From positions 1 to 12,838 of the forward strand of contig JAFAQG010000618.1 in NCBI GenBank assembly GCA_019246575.1: 12,838 bases of DNA, given 5' to 3'. Shown here piece after piece: positions 6,251-12,838 of this stretch; the stretch's first letter is position 1, and every line of letters begins with the position of its first letter. Position numbers and translations under genes: made by a program. This DNA is from Acidobacteriaceae bacterium. GTDB taxonomy: Bacteria > Acidobacteriota > Terriglobia > Bryobacterales > Bryobacteraceae. A model generated the notes under the pieces. The model searched no databases. It was not told the origin of the DNA and saw only the letters and a list, made by a program, of their open reading frames with translations.

Positions 6251-8227
6251 CTAGCGAATCGACCCGCTCCAGCGCAAGCCAAGCCGCCATAACCGCGGCT
6301 GCCCGGTGTTCGGCGATGGCGTTAGCGCTACCAGATACGTCCGGTCAAGCAAATTTTCGACCGACGCGATCGCGGAAAGCCTCGTAGTAATGTGCTGCTG
6401 GGCGCTAAGCTGCAGGGCGGCAAAGCCGGGGAGCTTGAACTGGTTCAGGTCATCATCGAACTGCAGCCCAAACGCTCGAACGCCGAATGACAGAAGTGTG
6501 GAACCGGTCGCGTACGTTACTTCTGCCGTTCCTTGTTGCTTCGGGATCTGCGGGATGCGCTGTCCCGTAGCGAGGCGCGCGTCCGCATACATGTATCCGG
6601 CCTGCGCCGTCCAGCGGCCCCATCTCTGCGTTACATTTGCCTCCATACCTCGCGACGACGCGCTCGGGAAATTTTCGCGTTTGCGCAAGATCAGAGTAGG
6701 CGTAGTGCTGATGGTTGCGTTGTCCACCAAATTATTCAGGTCGTTGTGAAACACGGTAAGCGAGACGCGCCTACTTTCACCGAGCCAGTCAAATCCTGTC
6801 TCCACACCGACAAGACCCTCTGGAACGAGAACCGGATTCGCCTGTGTAAGAACGTTTCCGACTCGAAAACTCCGGAATGACTCGTTCAACGTCGGAGCGC
6901 GAAAGCTTCGGTATCCGGAAGCACGAAACCGAAACTGCTTCACAGCCAGAGCGACGCCTCCATTTGGACTCACGAACGTTTCACCACGCTCCCCCGTGAA
7001 TTGGTGGCGGATTCCGCCGAAAAACCGCAGTGGCCCGGCCGCGACGTCGCCCTGGCCGAAGATGCCGTGCTCGAGCAAAGTACCGCCGCTCGCAGCCAGA
7101 CTGCGCGTCGCGTATGAATAGTCGAAGCTGATGCCGTGAATACGATCCACGTCGGCTCCGGCAACCGTGTTCCAGTGTTGAGCATGGTGGTGCCAGTAAC
7201 CCGCTCCCCCGACGTCCTCCTCTGGGACCGTTTGCCTGGAGGTTAGCGTCTCGCTGTTCCTGTTGGCAGACACACTCGAAAATGTGCTGTGAAACTGCTC
7301 CTGAGTGTGAAAGGCAACCAAAGAAATCTGATCGTTCGTCCACGAATGCGTGTAAGTCGCGCCTATTGTCCCCAGCCCCGTCGAGTTATGAGTTAGGAGC
7401 GTTCCGTTGTGCCGCTCTTCGGCGAGGACGTCGCCGTGAACGGAGACGCGATCCGCGGCTCCAAGGTAATCCAGATGCACATCGCCCGTCGCGAACCGGA
7501 CATTCGCTCTGTCGTCCACTTTCCCCCGCACAGGCGGTTGCGTGATGTAGTAGCCATCCGTTGTCAAAACGCGTGAATTCAGCGACAGGCCCCACCAGTG
7601 CCATAGATTCGAATACCCTGCGGAAGCGTCTTCCGTTCCCTCGTTACCGCCCAAAAAATCTGCCCATAATCTGTCGTGCTGCTCGGGTTGCGAGAACAGG
7701 GAGATTGTGCCTCCCATCGCGCGGTCTCCAAATACGCTGGTCGAGGCGCCGCGATCGACCTCGACGCGCTCCACATAGAAAGGGTCGATACGTGTCCAAT
7801 ACACCCACCCGCCAAACGGATCGTTAATCGGGATCGCGTCCCAAAGCACTAAGGTTCGACTCGCGCCCGTGGACCCAGTTCCGCGGAGTGACACTCCCTG
7901 GGTTGTCGGATTTGCCACCAGGCTGGAAGACCGGCGAAAGAGGCTGAATCCCGGAATCTGCCGCAAGCGGTCATCAAGGTTCGTCCCCGGAATCTGACGG
8001 ATTTGCTGCTGGTCCAGAGTCGTGATGGAGGCCGGGGACTCCGTTGTCAATGTGCCGTTCACTGTTACGGTAGTGCGGAGTGGCGGAAGCGAGGTGCTCT
8101 GACTCGGAAGACCGTTAGCCGGTGTTGAATCCTGGGTTCCGGCGGCTGCCGTTTGTGCATCGCTGCTTTCGTCTGCTATTAGAAGCAGCGCGATTATAAG
8201 CAAGCTAATGGATCGGACCAAACCCAT
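6251..8227 (-). CDS. TonB-dependent outer-membrane receptor
   Basis: A 658-residue outer-membrane receptor. These proteins import iron chelates, cobalamin, sugars or other scarce ligands using energy passed on by TonB-ExbBD. A signal peptide (core LLIIALLLIA) is followed by a possible TonB box around TTVTVNG. A plug domain of about 120 residues comes next, with characteristic segments LDDRLRQIPGFSLFRRSS, TTQGVSLRGTG, VLWDAIPINDPFGG, VERVEVDRGASTSVFGDRAMGG. The remaining 480 or so residues show the alternating pattern of a 22-strand barrel, ending in SVENLLDRTYLVAL and RLWRLGLRWSGSIR. It lacks the N-terminal carboxypeptidase-regulatory-like domain common in large acidobacterial receptors and is closer in size to BtuB-type receptors. 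I chose the ATG at 8227 because GAGGG lies just upstream; a GTG at 8239 in the same frame is the alternative. The chain ends in Arg rather than the usual aromatic residue. The ligand cannot be told from sequence. It probably shares a transcript with the small secreted protein downstream. Confidence 0.93.
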   Translation of the reverse strand: MGLVRSISLLIIALLLIADESSDAQTAAAGTQDSTPANGLPSQSTSLPPLRTTVTVNGTLTTESPASITTLDQQQIRQIPGTNLDDRLRQIPGFSLFRRSSSLVANPTTQGVSLRGTGSTGASRTLVLWDAIPINDPFGGWVYWTRIDPFYVERVEVDRGASTSVFGDRAMGGTISLFSQPEQHDRLWADFLGGNEGTEDASAGYSNLWHWWGLSLNSRVLTTDGYYITQPPVRGKVDDRANVRFATGDVHLDYLGAADRVSVHGDVLAEERHNGTLLTHNSTGLGTIGATYTHSWTNDQISLVAFHTQEQFHSTFSSVSANRNSETLTSRQTVPEEDVGGAGYWHHHAQHWNTVAGADVDRIHGISFDYSYATRSLAASGGTLLEHGIFGQGDVAAGPLRFFGGIRHQFTGERGETFVSPNGGVALAVKQFRFRASGYRSFRAPTLNESFRSFRVGNVLTQANPVLVPEGLVGVETGFDWLGESRRVSLTVFHNDLNNLVDNATISTTPTLILRKRENFPSASSRGMEANVTQRWGRWTAQAGYMYADARLATGQRIPQIPKQQGTAEVTYATGSTLLSFGVRAFGLQFDDDLNQFKLPGFAALQLSAQQHITTRLSAIASVENLLDRTYLVALTPSPNTGQPRLWRLGLRWSGSIR

Positions 8228-8312
8228 GATCCCTCGCACTCGATAACCCGAACCGCACGATTGCCAACTAGAAGCGAACTACGGTCGGCACCGGCTCGTA
8301 TCCTAAGGTTAA
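8228..8312. promoter_or_regulatory. Divergent intergenic region between TonB receptor and ABC ATPase genes
   Basis: This 85-base gap lies between divergent starts and should carry promoters for both units. On the plus side a ribosome binding site TAAGG is at 8304-8308. On the minus side GAGGG precedes the receptor ATG. A TTGGCA-like box (complement of 8262-8267) with a weak TATCGA partner 16 bases on faces the receptor, but it would start transcription almost at the start codon, so I do not accept it. I see no Fur-box-like or B12-riboswitch-like structure; the gap is far too short for a cobalamin riboswitch plus promoter. Confidence 0.4.
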
Positions 8313-9248
8313 ATGACAAGCGATTACGCGATCTCGACCGAAGGTCTTGAAAAGATCTATCGCTCGCGATTTCGGGGCCGCAAGATCAAAGCGGTTTCAA
8401 GTCTCACGTTACGCGTTCCGCGCGGCGTGAAGTTCGGCTTGCTCGGCCCGAACGGAGCCGGCAAGACGACGTTCGTGAAAATGTTGCTCTCCGCTGTTAT
8501 TCCGACGTCAGGCTCAGCACGGTTGTTCGGACACGATGCAAGAATGCCCGAATCTCGGCGGCCAGTGGGGTACCTACCTGAGAATCACCGGTTTCCCACC
8601 TACCTCACCGGTAGCGGCCTGCTCGATTTCTATGCGGCACTATCCGGCCTCGATTCGCGGCAGCGTCGGAAACGTATTCCCGAGCTGCTGAATCTCGTCG
8701 GGCTCACCGATTGGGCTGACGTGCGGATTAAGAAGTACTCGAAAGGTATGCTGCAGAGGCTCGGACTCGCGCAGGCTCTCGTCCATAAACCGCGTTTACT
8801 TATTCTTGATGAGCCCACCGACGGTGTCGATCCTGTCGGTAGAAGGGATATGCGCCAGATTCTCAACAGCCTTACGGGGGCCGATGTGACAATCTTTATC
8901 AACTCGCACTTACTGGCAGAGGTTGAATCTTTCTGCGACTATGTAGCTATTCTTAGACGAGGCGAGCTAGCCCTTGAAGGCAAGATCAGCAGCCTCATTG
9001 CCGGCGCAGGTTATCGGATTACGGCATCAGAGACACCCGACCTAGCTGTCGAGGAGATTCGAAGCATCGGCGCCTGCATTAGCCGCTCAGGAAATATAGT
9101 GGAAATCCGAGTTGCGAACCGCGCCGACGCAAACACCGTCATCGATAGAGTTCGGAGCGCTGGAGGATTGATCGAGAGTGTTATGGCCTCAACCTCCAGC
9201 CTCGAGGAAGTGTTTATCCGAACGATGGCATCCGAGCAGGCGGCGTGA
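8313..9248 (+). CDS. ABC transporter ATP-binding protein (ABC-2 exporter type)
   Basis: A 311-residue cytosolic ATPase that would power the permease encoded next to it. All nucleotide-binding motifs are visible: Walker A GPNGAGKTT (45-53), a Q-loop region reading VGYLPENHRFPTYLTG with Glu in place of the usual Gln, the signature YSKGMLQRLGLAQAL, Walker B LLILDEP with the following TDGVDP D-loop area, and the switch histidine in FINSHLLAEVE. The YLPEN version of the Q-loop is one I associate with ATPases paired with ABC-2 type permeases (NatA/CcmA/Nos-like), from memory. About 90 residues follow the ATPase core and end in SLEEVFIRTM, the normal terminus of this subfamily. TAAGG lies 4 bases before the ATG. 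It is the first gene of a tight unit with the permease and a putative lipoprotein. Export or membrane remodelling is more likely than uptake, as no binding protein of the classic importer type is present. The substrate is unknown. Confidence 0.93.
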   Translation: MTSDYAISTEGLEKIYRSRFRGRKIKAVSSLTLRVPRGVKFGLLGPNGAGKTTFVKMLLSAVIPTSGSARLFGHDARMPESRRPVGYLPENHRFPTYLTGSGLLDFYAALSGLDSRQRRKRIPELLNLVGLTDWADVRIKKYSKGMLQRLGLAQALVHKPRLLILDEPTDGVDPVGRRDMRQILNSLTGADVTIFINSHLLAEVESFCDYVAILRRGELALEGKISSLIAGAGYRITASETPDLAVEEIRSIGACISRSGNIVEIRVANRADANTVIDRVRSAGGLIESVMASTSSLEEVFIRTMASEQAA

Positions 9249-9252
9249 ATTC

Positions 9253-10089
9253 ATGCAGGATCGGGCCCGGATCTTCCCAATACTCATTAGCGATACCTTC
9301 CAGGAGGCTCGTGCACGCTGGCTCTTTTGGGGCCTCTTTGGCCTGTCAACGCTACTCATTTGCCTTTTTCTCTTCGTTCTCAATATCGATCTCGTCCAAG
9401 GCGCAGCGGCGACTGTCCAGATCGGCCCGCGCACACGTACTGTCTACAGCATTCAACGGTTTGTAAATGTCTCGTATTCGTGGGTCTCTATCGCCCTGTA
9501 TATCTGGGGTACATTTCTTGCGCTCTTTGCTTCCGCCGGTCTGATACCGGTCCTGCTTGAGCCCGGCCGCATCGGCTTGTTACTCTCGAAGCCAGTTACA
9601 CGTCCGACACTCCTACTCGGCCGATATGTGGGGAACGTTCTTATTGTCGCACTGAATCACGTATATCTGATCTTCTGTATCTGGGCCATTATCGGGATGA
9701 AAACCCATATTTGGGAGAGGCGATTCCTGCTCGCAATCCCGATTACTATCTTTATATTCGCCGTATTGCTTTGCTTAGTCGTGCTGGTCGGTGTCATTTT
9801 TGAGAGTGCAGCGTTATCAATCATGTTCGCCGTAGCCGCGATGCTGATCAGCACGATACTCGCCCAGCGAGAATTTTTTATTCGCATGCTCACGTCCGAC
9901 TGGTCTCGACAACTCTGGCTTGCTCTGTACTGGATAGTTCCCAAAATCTATGACTTGGGAGCTGCAATGAAGCAAATTATCCTGTACGATCGCACGGCTG
10001 ATTGGGTCACTCCCGTCTGGACGTCTGCAATCTTCGCTGTTGCCGTTCTCTCGACGGCCGTTCACATATTCAATAAAAGAGATTTTTAG
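9253..10089 (+). CDS. ABC-2 type transporter permease
   Basis: A 278-residue integral membrane protein, the likely partner of the preceding ATPase. Six hydrophobic segments can be seen, at about residues 23-45 (WLFWGLFGLSTLLICLFLF), 75-100, 120-145, 150-180, 185-200 and 250-272, separated by a soluble loop after the first. This is the layout of ABC-2 family permeases, which are short and carry six spans. The segment VLLEPGRIGLLLSKPVTRPTLLLG between spans 2 and 3 resembles the conserved cytoplasmic coupling region of NosY/GldF-like permeases (recollection of the family). I chose the ATG at 9253, 4 bases after the ATPase stop. A longer reading starting at 9178 would overlap the ATPase gene by 71 bases and add a non-membrane leader. 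AGGCGG upstream may serve as ribosome binding site. Its stop overlaps the GTG of the next gene by one base, so the two are translationally coupled. Substrate unknown. Confidence 0.88.
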   Translation: MQDRARIFPILISDTFQEARARWLFWGLFGLSTLLICLFLFVLNIDLVQGAAATVQIGPRTRTVYSIQRFVNVSYSWVSIALYIWGTFLALFASAGLIPVLLEPGRIGLLLSKPVTRPTLLLGRYVGNVLIVALNHVYLIFCIWAIIGMKTHIWERRFLLAIPITIFIFAVLLCLVVLVGVIFESAALSIMFAVAAMLISTILAQREFFIRMLTSDWSRQLWLALYWIVPKIYDLGAAMKQIILYDRTADWVTPVWTSAIFAVAVLSTAVHIFNKRDF

Positions 10090-11024
10090 TGCGCCGCGTA
10101 TTTTTTTGTCTGGCATCCGTTCAACTGATCGCGTTTCTCAGCTGCCGTAATGAACCACGTCGCGGTGTTCGAGTGGATTCTGCCCTCCGCCGGTTCGTGC
10201 CGCGGAATGCAACATGGCTTGCCGGTTTTGACGTTTCTAGTATTCAGGAAGCACCCCTCTATCGCCGCCATGAGCGCCAACTCGATTTACCTTTGTTGGA
10301 CGCCGCGTCTGAGCGTATCGGACTCAATCCGCGGCACGACATTTCTGAGGTATTGGCGACTTGGGTCAATGACGAAGCAAGCGTCATTATACGCGGGCAG
10401 TTCTCAATGCAGCGTGTTATGAAAAAACTCATATCTTCCGGGGCGCGGGAAATGAAATATAGGAATGAAACAGTCCTCATCAACGGAAGCCAATGCGTGT
10501 TGTTTCCGGCCAAGAATATTCTCGTTGTCGGGTCGAAGGCTGCGGTCCAATCCGTTATTGAGAATGAGGGGCACGGTGACATTCCGATAGAGCTCGCCGA
10601 GAGCTTATCAACTCTGCCCCGCGGGGCTCAAGTTTGGTCTGTCAGTAAGCAACCATTGCTGTCGAATCATGTGCCCATGCGCTCCGAAATCGGGTCTGCA
10701 CTCTCGAACATTGCCGGCTATGTGACGGCGACAGCTGTTGCTGCGAATATCGCGAGCGGTTTAAAGATGCAAGCCGACCTGATCTGCGCATCCGAGAAGG
10801 GCGCCGAGCAGGTTCGCGATGCGTTACGGGGCGTAATTGGCCTCGCTCGCTTGACGACGAAAGATGACCAGTTGCAAATGTTGCGGCTCTATGATGCCAT
10901 TCACATCGACCAAGATAAACAAACGATTCACATCAATGCCGATCTGCCGCCTGAACTGGCAGACAACCTACTGGCGTACTTGCCCCGGGTGCAAGGTAAA
11001 TCCGAAGAAATGCTCAGCCGTTAA
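10089..11024 (+). CDS. Putative lipoprotein of unknown function encoded with ABC transporter
   Basis: A 311-residue protein. It starts at GTG 10089, sharing the final G of the permease TAG stop (TAGTG). That gives a basic N-terminus, a hydrophobic stretch (VFFCLASVQLIAFLS) and Cys19 in FLSC. This is an imperfect lipobox (Phe rather than Leu at -3), so lipidation is likely but unproven; a plain signal peptide is the alternative. The mature part opens with RRFVPRNATWLAGFDVSSI and continues with GLNPRHDISEVLATW and VIIRGQF. Later it has ASGLKMQADLICAS, followed by an alternating helix/strand pattern. This layout reminds me of acidobacterial proteins with a DUF3352-like look that are often hypothetical, but that is a memory of style, not a match. 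Position makes it an extracytoplasmic partner of the ABC pair, by inference. No catalytic motif is apparent. Confidence 0.8.
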   Translation: MRRVFFCLASVQLIAFLSCRNEPRRGVRVDSALRRFVPRNATWLAGFDVSSIQEAPLYRRHERQLDLPLLDAASERIGLNPRHDISEVLATWVNDEASVIIRGQFSMQRVMKKLISSGAREMKYRNETVLINGSQCVLFPAKNILVVGSKAAVQSVIENEGHGDIPIELAESLSTLPRGAQVWSVSKQPLLSNHVPMRSEIGSALSNIAGYVTATAVAANIASGLKMQADLICASEKGAEQVRDALRGVIGLARLTTKDDQLQMLRLYDAIHIDQDKQTIHINADLPPELADNLLAYLPRVQGKSEEMLSR

Positions 11025-11064
11025 AATTGCATTCAGACTGTGTTCTACTTAACTTAGACAAAGT

Positions 11065-11613
11065 ATGGACAATTTGGCTGAATTCCCGAACCAATGGGAC
11101 CCCAAAACACGTCAGTGCAAGATAATCATCGAGACGCCGAAGGGCCGTCGTAATAAGTTCGATTACGATCCCGAATATCGCCTTTTCAAACTAGGTGGCC
11201 TGCTGGCCGAAGGTTTGGCTTTCCCTTACGATTTCGGTTTTATTCCGTCGACGTTAGCAGACGACGGAGATCCGCTCGACGTTATGGTCATGATGGACGA
11301 ACCCGCTCACGTCGGCTGCCTGCTCGATGTCCGCATCATCGGTGTTATCGAAGCCGATCAGATTGAGAATGGAAAGCGAATAGTAAACAATCGCTTAATC
11401 GCTGTAGCCCTCCATTCGTACAACCATACGCATTTATGTTCGATCAAGGAAGTAAGCCAGGCGATACTCGATCAGGTAGAGGAATTCTTTATTTCATATA
11501 ACAAAAGCCGCGGAAAAAAGTTCAAAGTGAAAGGTCGGCAAGGCCCGAAGCGAGCAAGCGAAATTATCGACGGCGGTCGCGCACTGTTCGACAAGCAAAA
11601 GCACCCGCAGTGA
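11065..11613 (+). CDS. ppa: Inorganic pyrophosphatase (family I, divergent subfamily)
   Basis: A 182-residue soluble pyrophosphatase of family I, which hydrolyses PPi to two phosphates and pulls biosynthetic reactions forward. The metal-binding signature DGDPLDV is intact (Asp67, Asp69, Asp72 matching E. coli Asp65, 67, 70 by eye). The usual first glutamate (Glu23 in IIIETPKG) and Lys31 are also present. Other active-site positions differ from E. coli: Gly45 for Arg43, Phe53 for Tyr51, Phe57 for Tyr55, Asn108 for Asp102 and Asn for Lys142. Several of these (FKLGG, FPYDFGF, the Y-N-K stretch) recur in a subfamily I recall from many environmental bacteria, so they are not necessarily damage. 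The protein is of normal length with the family C-terminus (GKKFKVKGRQGP). No strong Shine-Dalgarno is visible before the ATG; an in-frame stop at 11050 rules out an earlier start. It is 40 bases after the lipoprotein gene and could be read through from it. Confidence 0.88.
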   Translation: MDNLAEFPNQWDPKTRQCKIIIETPKGRRNKFDYDPEYRLFKLGGLLAEGLAFPYDFGFIPSTLADDGDPLDVMVMMDEPAHVGCLLDVRIIGVIEADQIENGKRIVNNRLIAVALHSYNHTHLCSIKEVSQAILDQVEEFFISYNKSRGKKFKVKGRQGPKRASEIIDGGRALFDKQKHPQ

Positions 11614-11670
11614 CGGGCTAGGCGGTTGTTTCCGTTCATCGCAGACCCAGATTGGGCGCTGGACTGAAGC

Positions 11671-11847
11671 TCAAGGCGTGTGGTGTCCGGCCCAAGCCTG
11701 CTTCAGGTCTTCTGCGAGGCGTTCAACATCTTGAACACGCCGTGCACGCGTCCGAACAGTCGATTGGCGGCGTGTAAACATAACGACGGCGGAAGCGCCA
11801 AGCAAGACTGTGCCGATAATCCACGAAATGCGATGTAAGTGAAGCAT
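11671..11847 (-). CDS. Small single-pass membrane protein of unknown function
   Basis: A 58-residue protein with one predicted membrane segment near the N-terminus (SWIIGTVLLGASAVVMF, about 9-25). A basic stretch (RRQSTVRTRARR) and a short amphipathic helix rich in Glu and Lys follow, ending in AWAGHHTP. By the positive-inside rule the charged tail would lie in the cytosol. I chose the ATG at 11847 because AGGA sits 6 bases upstream; an ATG at 11865 in the same frame adds six residues without a comparable site. It is 50 bases after the GH13 gene on the same strand and is probably cotranscribed. The function is unknown. Membrane segment, ribosome binding site and operon position together support it as real, but its small size keeps the call moderate. 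Confidence 0.6.
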   Translation of the reverse strand: MLHLHRISWIIGTVLLGASAVVMFTRRQSTVRTRARRVQDVERLAEDLKQAWAGHHTP

Positions 11848-11897
11848 TGACCGTCCTACCCACATAGATAGACCATCCGCAGGGGTTGTTTCAAGGT

Positions 11898-12838
11898 CTA
11901 GTTATCTGTCTTTTTTACTACCCGATACCACCGATAATCATACCTGCGCAGCCGCAGCGAGACCGTCTTGTCTTTCACCTGTAAATCTTCGTGCGATCGC
12001 AACACCTCTATCAGCCGTTGCGCGCCCAGGCTACTCACATCCATTCGGATACTACAAGGTTGGTCTGATAGATTGTGCAGTGCGGCGACAGTTCCATTTT
12101 CGGCGTGCAAGGAGTGAGCGAACACCGAGGGTTGATTCGTTTCGATAATAGACCAGGAGCCGCGTCCAAACTCGGGGCATTCTTTCCGCATGCGAATACA
12201 GCGCTCGATGAAGTTGACCAGAGAGTTCGGATCCCGGCGCTCTACGGCGACATTCACGCGGTCATAGGCGAATTCGCCTTTCGAGATCACGGGCCGGAAT
12301 AGTTTCGTTGCGGGTGCACTCGAAAAACCACCGTTTACCCCCGCATGCCACTGCATCGGTGTGCGAATGCTGTCGCGCTCTTTCAACGATAGATCCTCTC
12401 CCATTCCGATCTCCTCCCCGTAGCGAATCACGGGAGTTCCGGGTAGGGAGAGCAAGAGACTGTATGCCATCTTCAAGCGGTCGAGATCTCCGCCTAACAT
12501 GGGCGCCAAACGGCGTCTGATCCCGCGCCCATAGAGCTGCATGTTCTTCTGTGGTCCGAACGCTCGCAATACTTCGTCGAGCTGCGATTCGCTCAGCCGG
12601 CCAAGATCTATCTCGTCGTGATTACGCAGGAAGTTAGCCCATTGGCAGCTCTCGGGAATAATAGGCAGTTTCAACAGTCCTTCTATAAGTGGCGCAGCTT
12701 CTTTTCGCGCCAGAGCCAGAAATAGATGCTGATTCAAGATGAAATTGAATAGCATGTGCATCTTGTCGCCGTGACCAAAATAATCGTGAATTTTGTCGAT
12801 CGCAACGTTGGCTTCGGCCAGCAGGATGGCGTCACCCT
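11898..12838 (-). CDS. GH13 trehalose-synthase-like alpha-amylase family protein, 3' part
   Basis: This is the C-terminal part (about 313 residues) of a glycoside hydrolase family 13 enzyme; the start lies beyond the window edge. The reading frame is open to the edge. It includes the catalytic acid Glu (codon 12813-12815) in LLAEAN and the third catalytic Asp in FLRNHDEIDL. Also visible are GRGIRRRLAPML, LLLSLPGTPVIRYGEEIGMG and SLKERDSIRTPMQWH, which together resemble trehalose synthase (maltose alpha-glucosyltransferase, GH13_16) more than true alpha-amylases. The expected nucleophile region is outside the window. A short beta C-domain follows and ends at YRVVKKTDN. There is no fused maltokinase domain as in some TreS proteins. 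The family interconverts maltose and trehalose, a stress sugar; which reaction this protein catalyses is inference. It is followed by a small membrane protein gene on the same strand. Confidence 0.85.
   Translation of the reverse strand, partial: GDAILLAEANVAIDKIHDYFGHGDKMHMLFNFILNQHLFLALARKEAAPLIEGLLKLPIIPESCQWANFLRNHDEIDLGRLSESQLDEVLRAFGPQKNMQLYGRGIRRRLAPMLGGDLDRLKMAYSLLLSLPGTPVIRYGEEIGMGEDLSLKERDSIRTPMQWHAGVNGGFSSAPATKLFRPVISKGEFAYDRVNVAVERRDPNSLVNFIERCIRMRKECPEFGRGSWSIIETNQPSVFAHSLHAENGTVAALHNLSDQPCSIRMDVSSLGAQRLIEVLRSHEDLQVKDKTVSLRLRRYDYRWYRVVKKTDN

Noticed and set aside
5916..6254. Plus-strand frame of 112 codons opposite the small secreted protein
   Set aside because: It has no signal peptide or good ribosome binding site, whereas the minus-strand frame has both and sits in an operon position.
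8228..8239. Upstream GTG start for the TonB-dependent receptor (8239)
   Set aside because: It would place a few extra residues before the signal peptide and has a poorer upstream site than the ATG at 8227, which follows GAGGG.
8240..8267. TTGGCA/TATCGA promoter-like pair facing the receptor gene
   Set aside because: The -10 matches only half of the consensus and the predicted start would fall about 6 bases before the ATG, leaving no room for the ribosome binding site.
9178..9252. N-terminal extension of the permease into the ATPase gene
   Set aside because: The extension overlaps conserved ATPase C-terminal coding sequence, is basic and not membrane-like, and a better ATG lies at 9253 just after the ATPase stop.
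11614..11670. Possible terminator in the convergent gap after the pyrophosphatase gene
   Set aside because: The only hairpin seen is a 4-base stem (CCCA-GAT-TGGG) with no T-run, too weak to call a terminator.
1..12838. CRISPR arrays, tRNA/rRNA genes, insertion sequences, phage genes
   Set aside because: No regularly spaced direct repeats, transposase or integrase motifs, or tRNA-like cloverleaf were noticed on reading both strands.

Overview
The window looks like chromosomal DNA of a moderately GC-rich Gram-negative bacterium, most likely an acidobacterium (Acidobacteriota, Solibacter/Bryobacter-like). This lineage call is an inference. It rests on the mix of an outer-membrane TonB-dependent receptor, Lol/Lsp-type lipoproteins, a signal peptidase I with a long C-terminal tail and small uncharacterised secreted proteins of a style I associate with that phylum. 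No rRNA or other marker gene is present. I see no tRNA, rRNA, CRISPR array, insertion sequence, prophage or plasmid gene.

Layout. (1) 1-2729, plus strand: the 3' part of a class III aminotransferase and, 3 bases later, a complete CoA-acylating (methyl)malonate-semialdehyde dehydrogenase. Together they form a catabolic cassette: an omega-amino acid is deaminated to a semialdehyde, which is oxidised to acetyl-CoA or propionyl-CoA plus CO2. (2) 2730-4721, minus strand: signal peptidase I followed by a monofunctional mannose-1-phosphate guanylyltransferase. Its stop codon directly abuts the stop of the dehydrogenase. (3) 4814-5818, plus strand: a BON-domain lipoprotein with a Pro/Ala-rich linker and a glycine-zipper C-terminal domain, divergent from the signal peptidase gene. 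(4) 5837-8227, minus strand: a TonB-dependent receptor followed 30 bases later by a small secreted protein of unknown function with a very good ribosome binding site. (5) 8313-11024, plus strand: a tight three-gene unit of ABC ATPase, ABC-2 type permease and a putative lipoprotein whose GTG start overlaps the permease stop. It is divergent from the receptor gene. (6) 11065-11613, plus strand: a soluble family I inorganic pyrophosphatase of a divergent subfamily. (7) 11671-12838, minus strand: the 3' part of a GH13 trehalose-synthase-like enzyme, followed by a 58-codon single-pass membrane protein.

The most interesting unexplained parts are the two divergent envelope units around 8228-8312 (receptor plus small secreted protein; ATPase, permease and lipoprotein) and the BON/glycine-zipper lipoprotein. 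The rest is ordinary metabolism and envelope housekeeping. I did not find an obviously new defence, mobile or RNA-based system. Coding density is very high: no stretch longer than about 95 bases lacks a gene.
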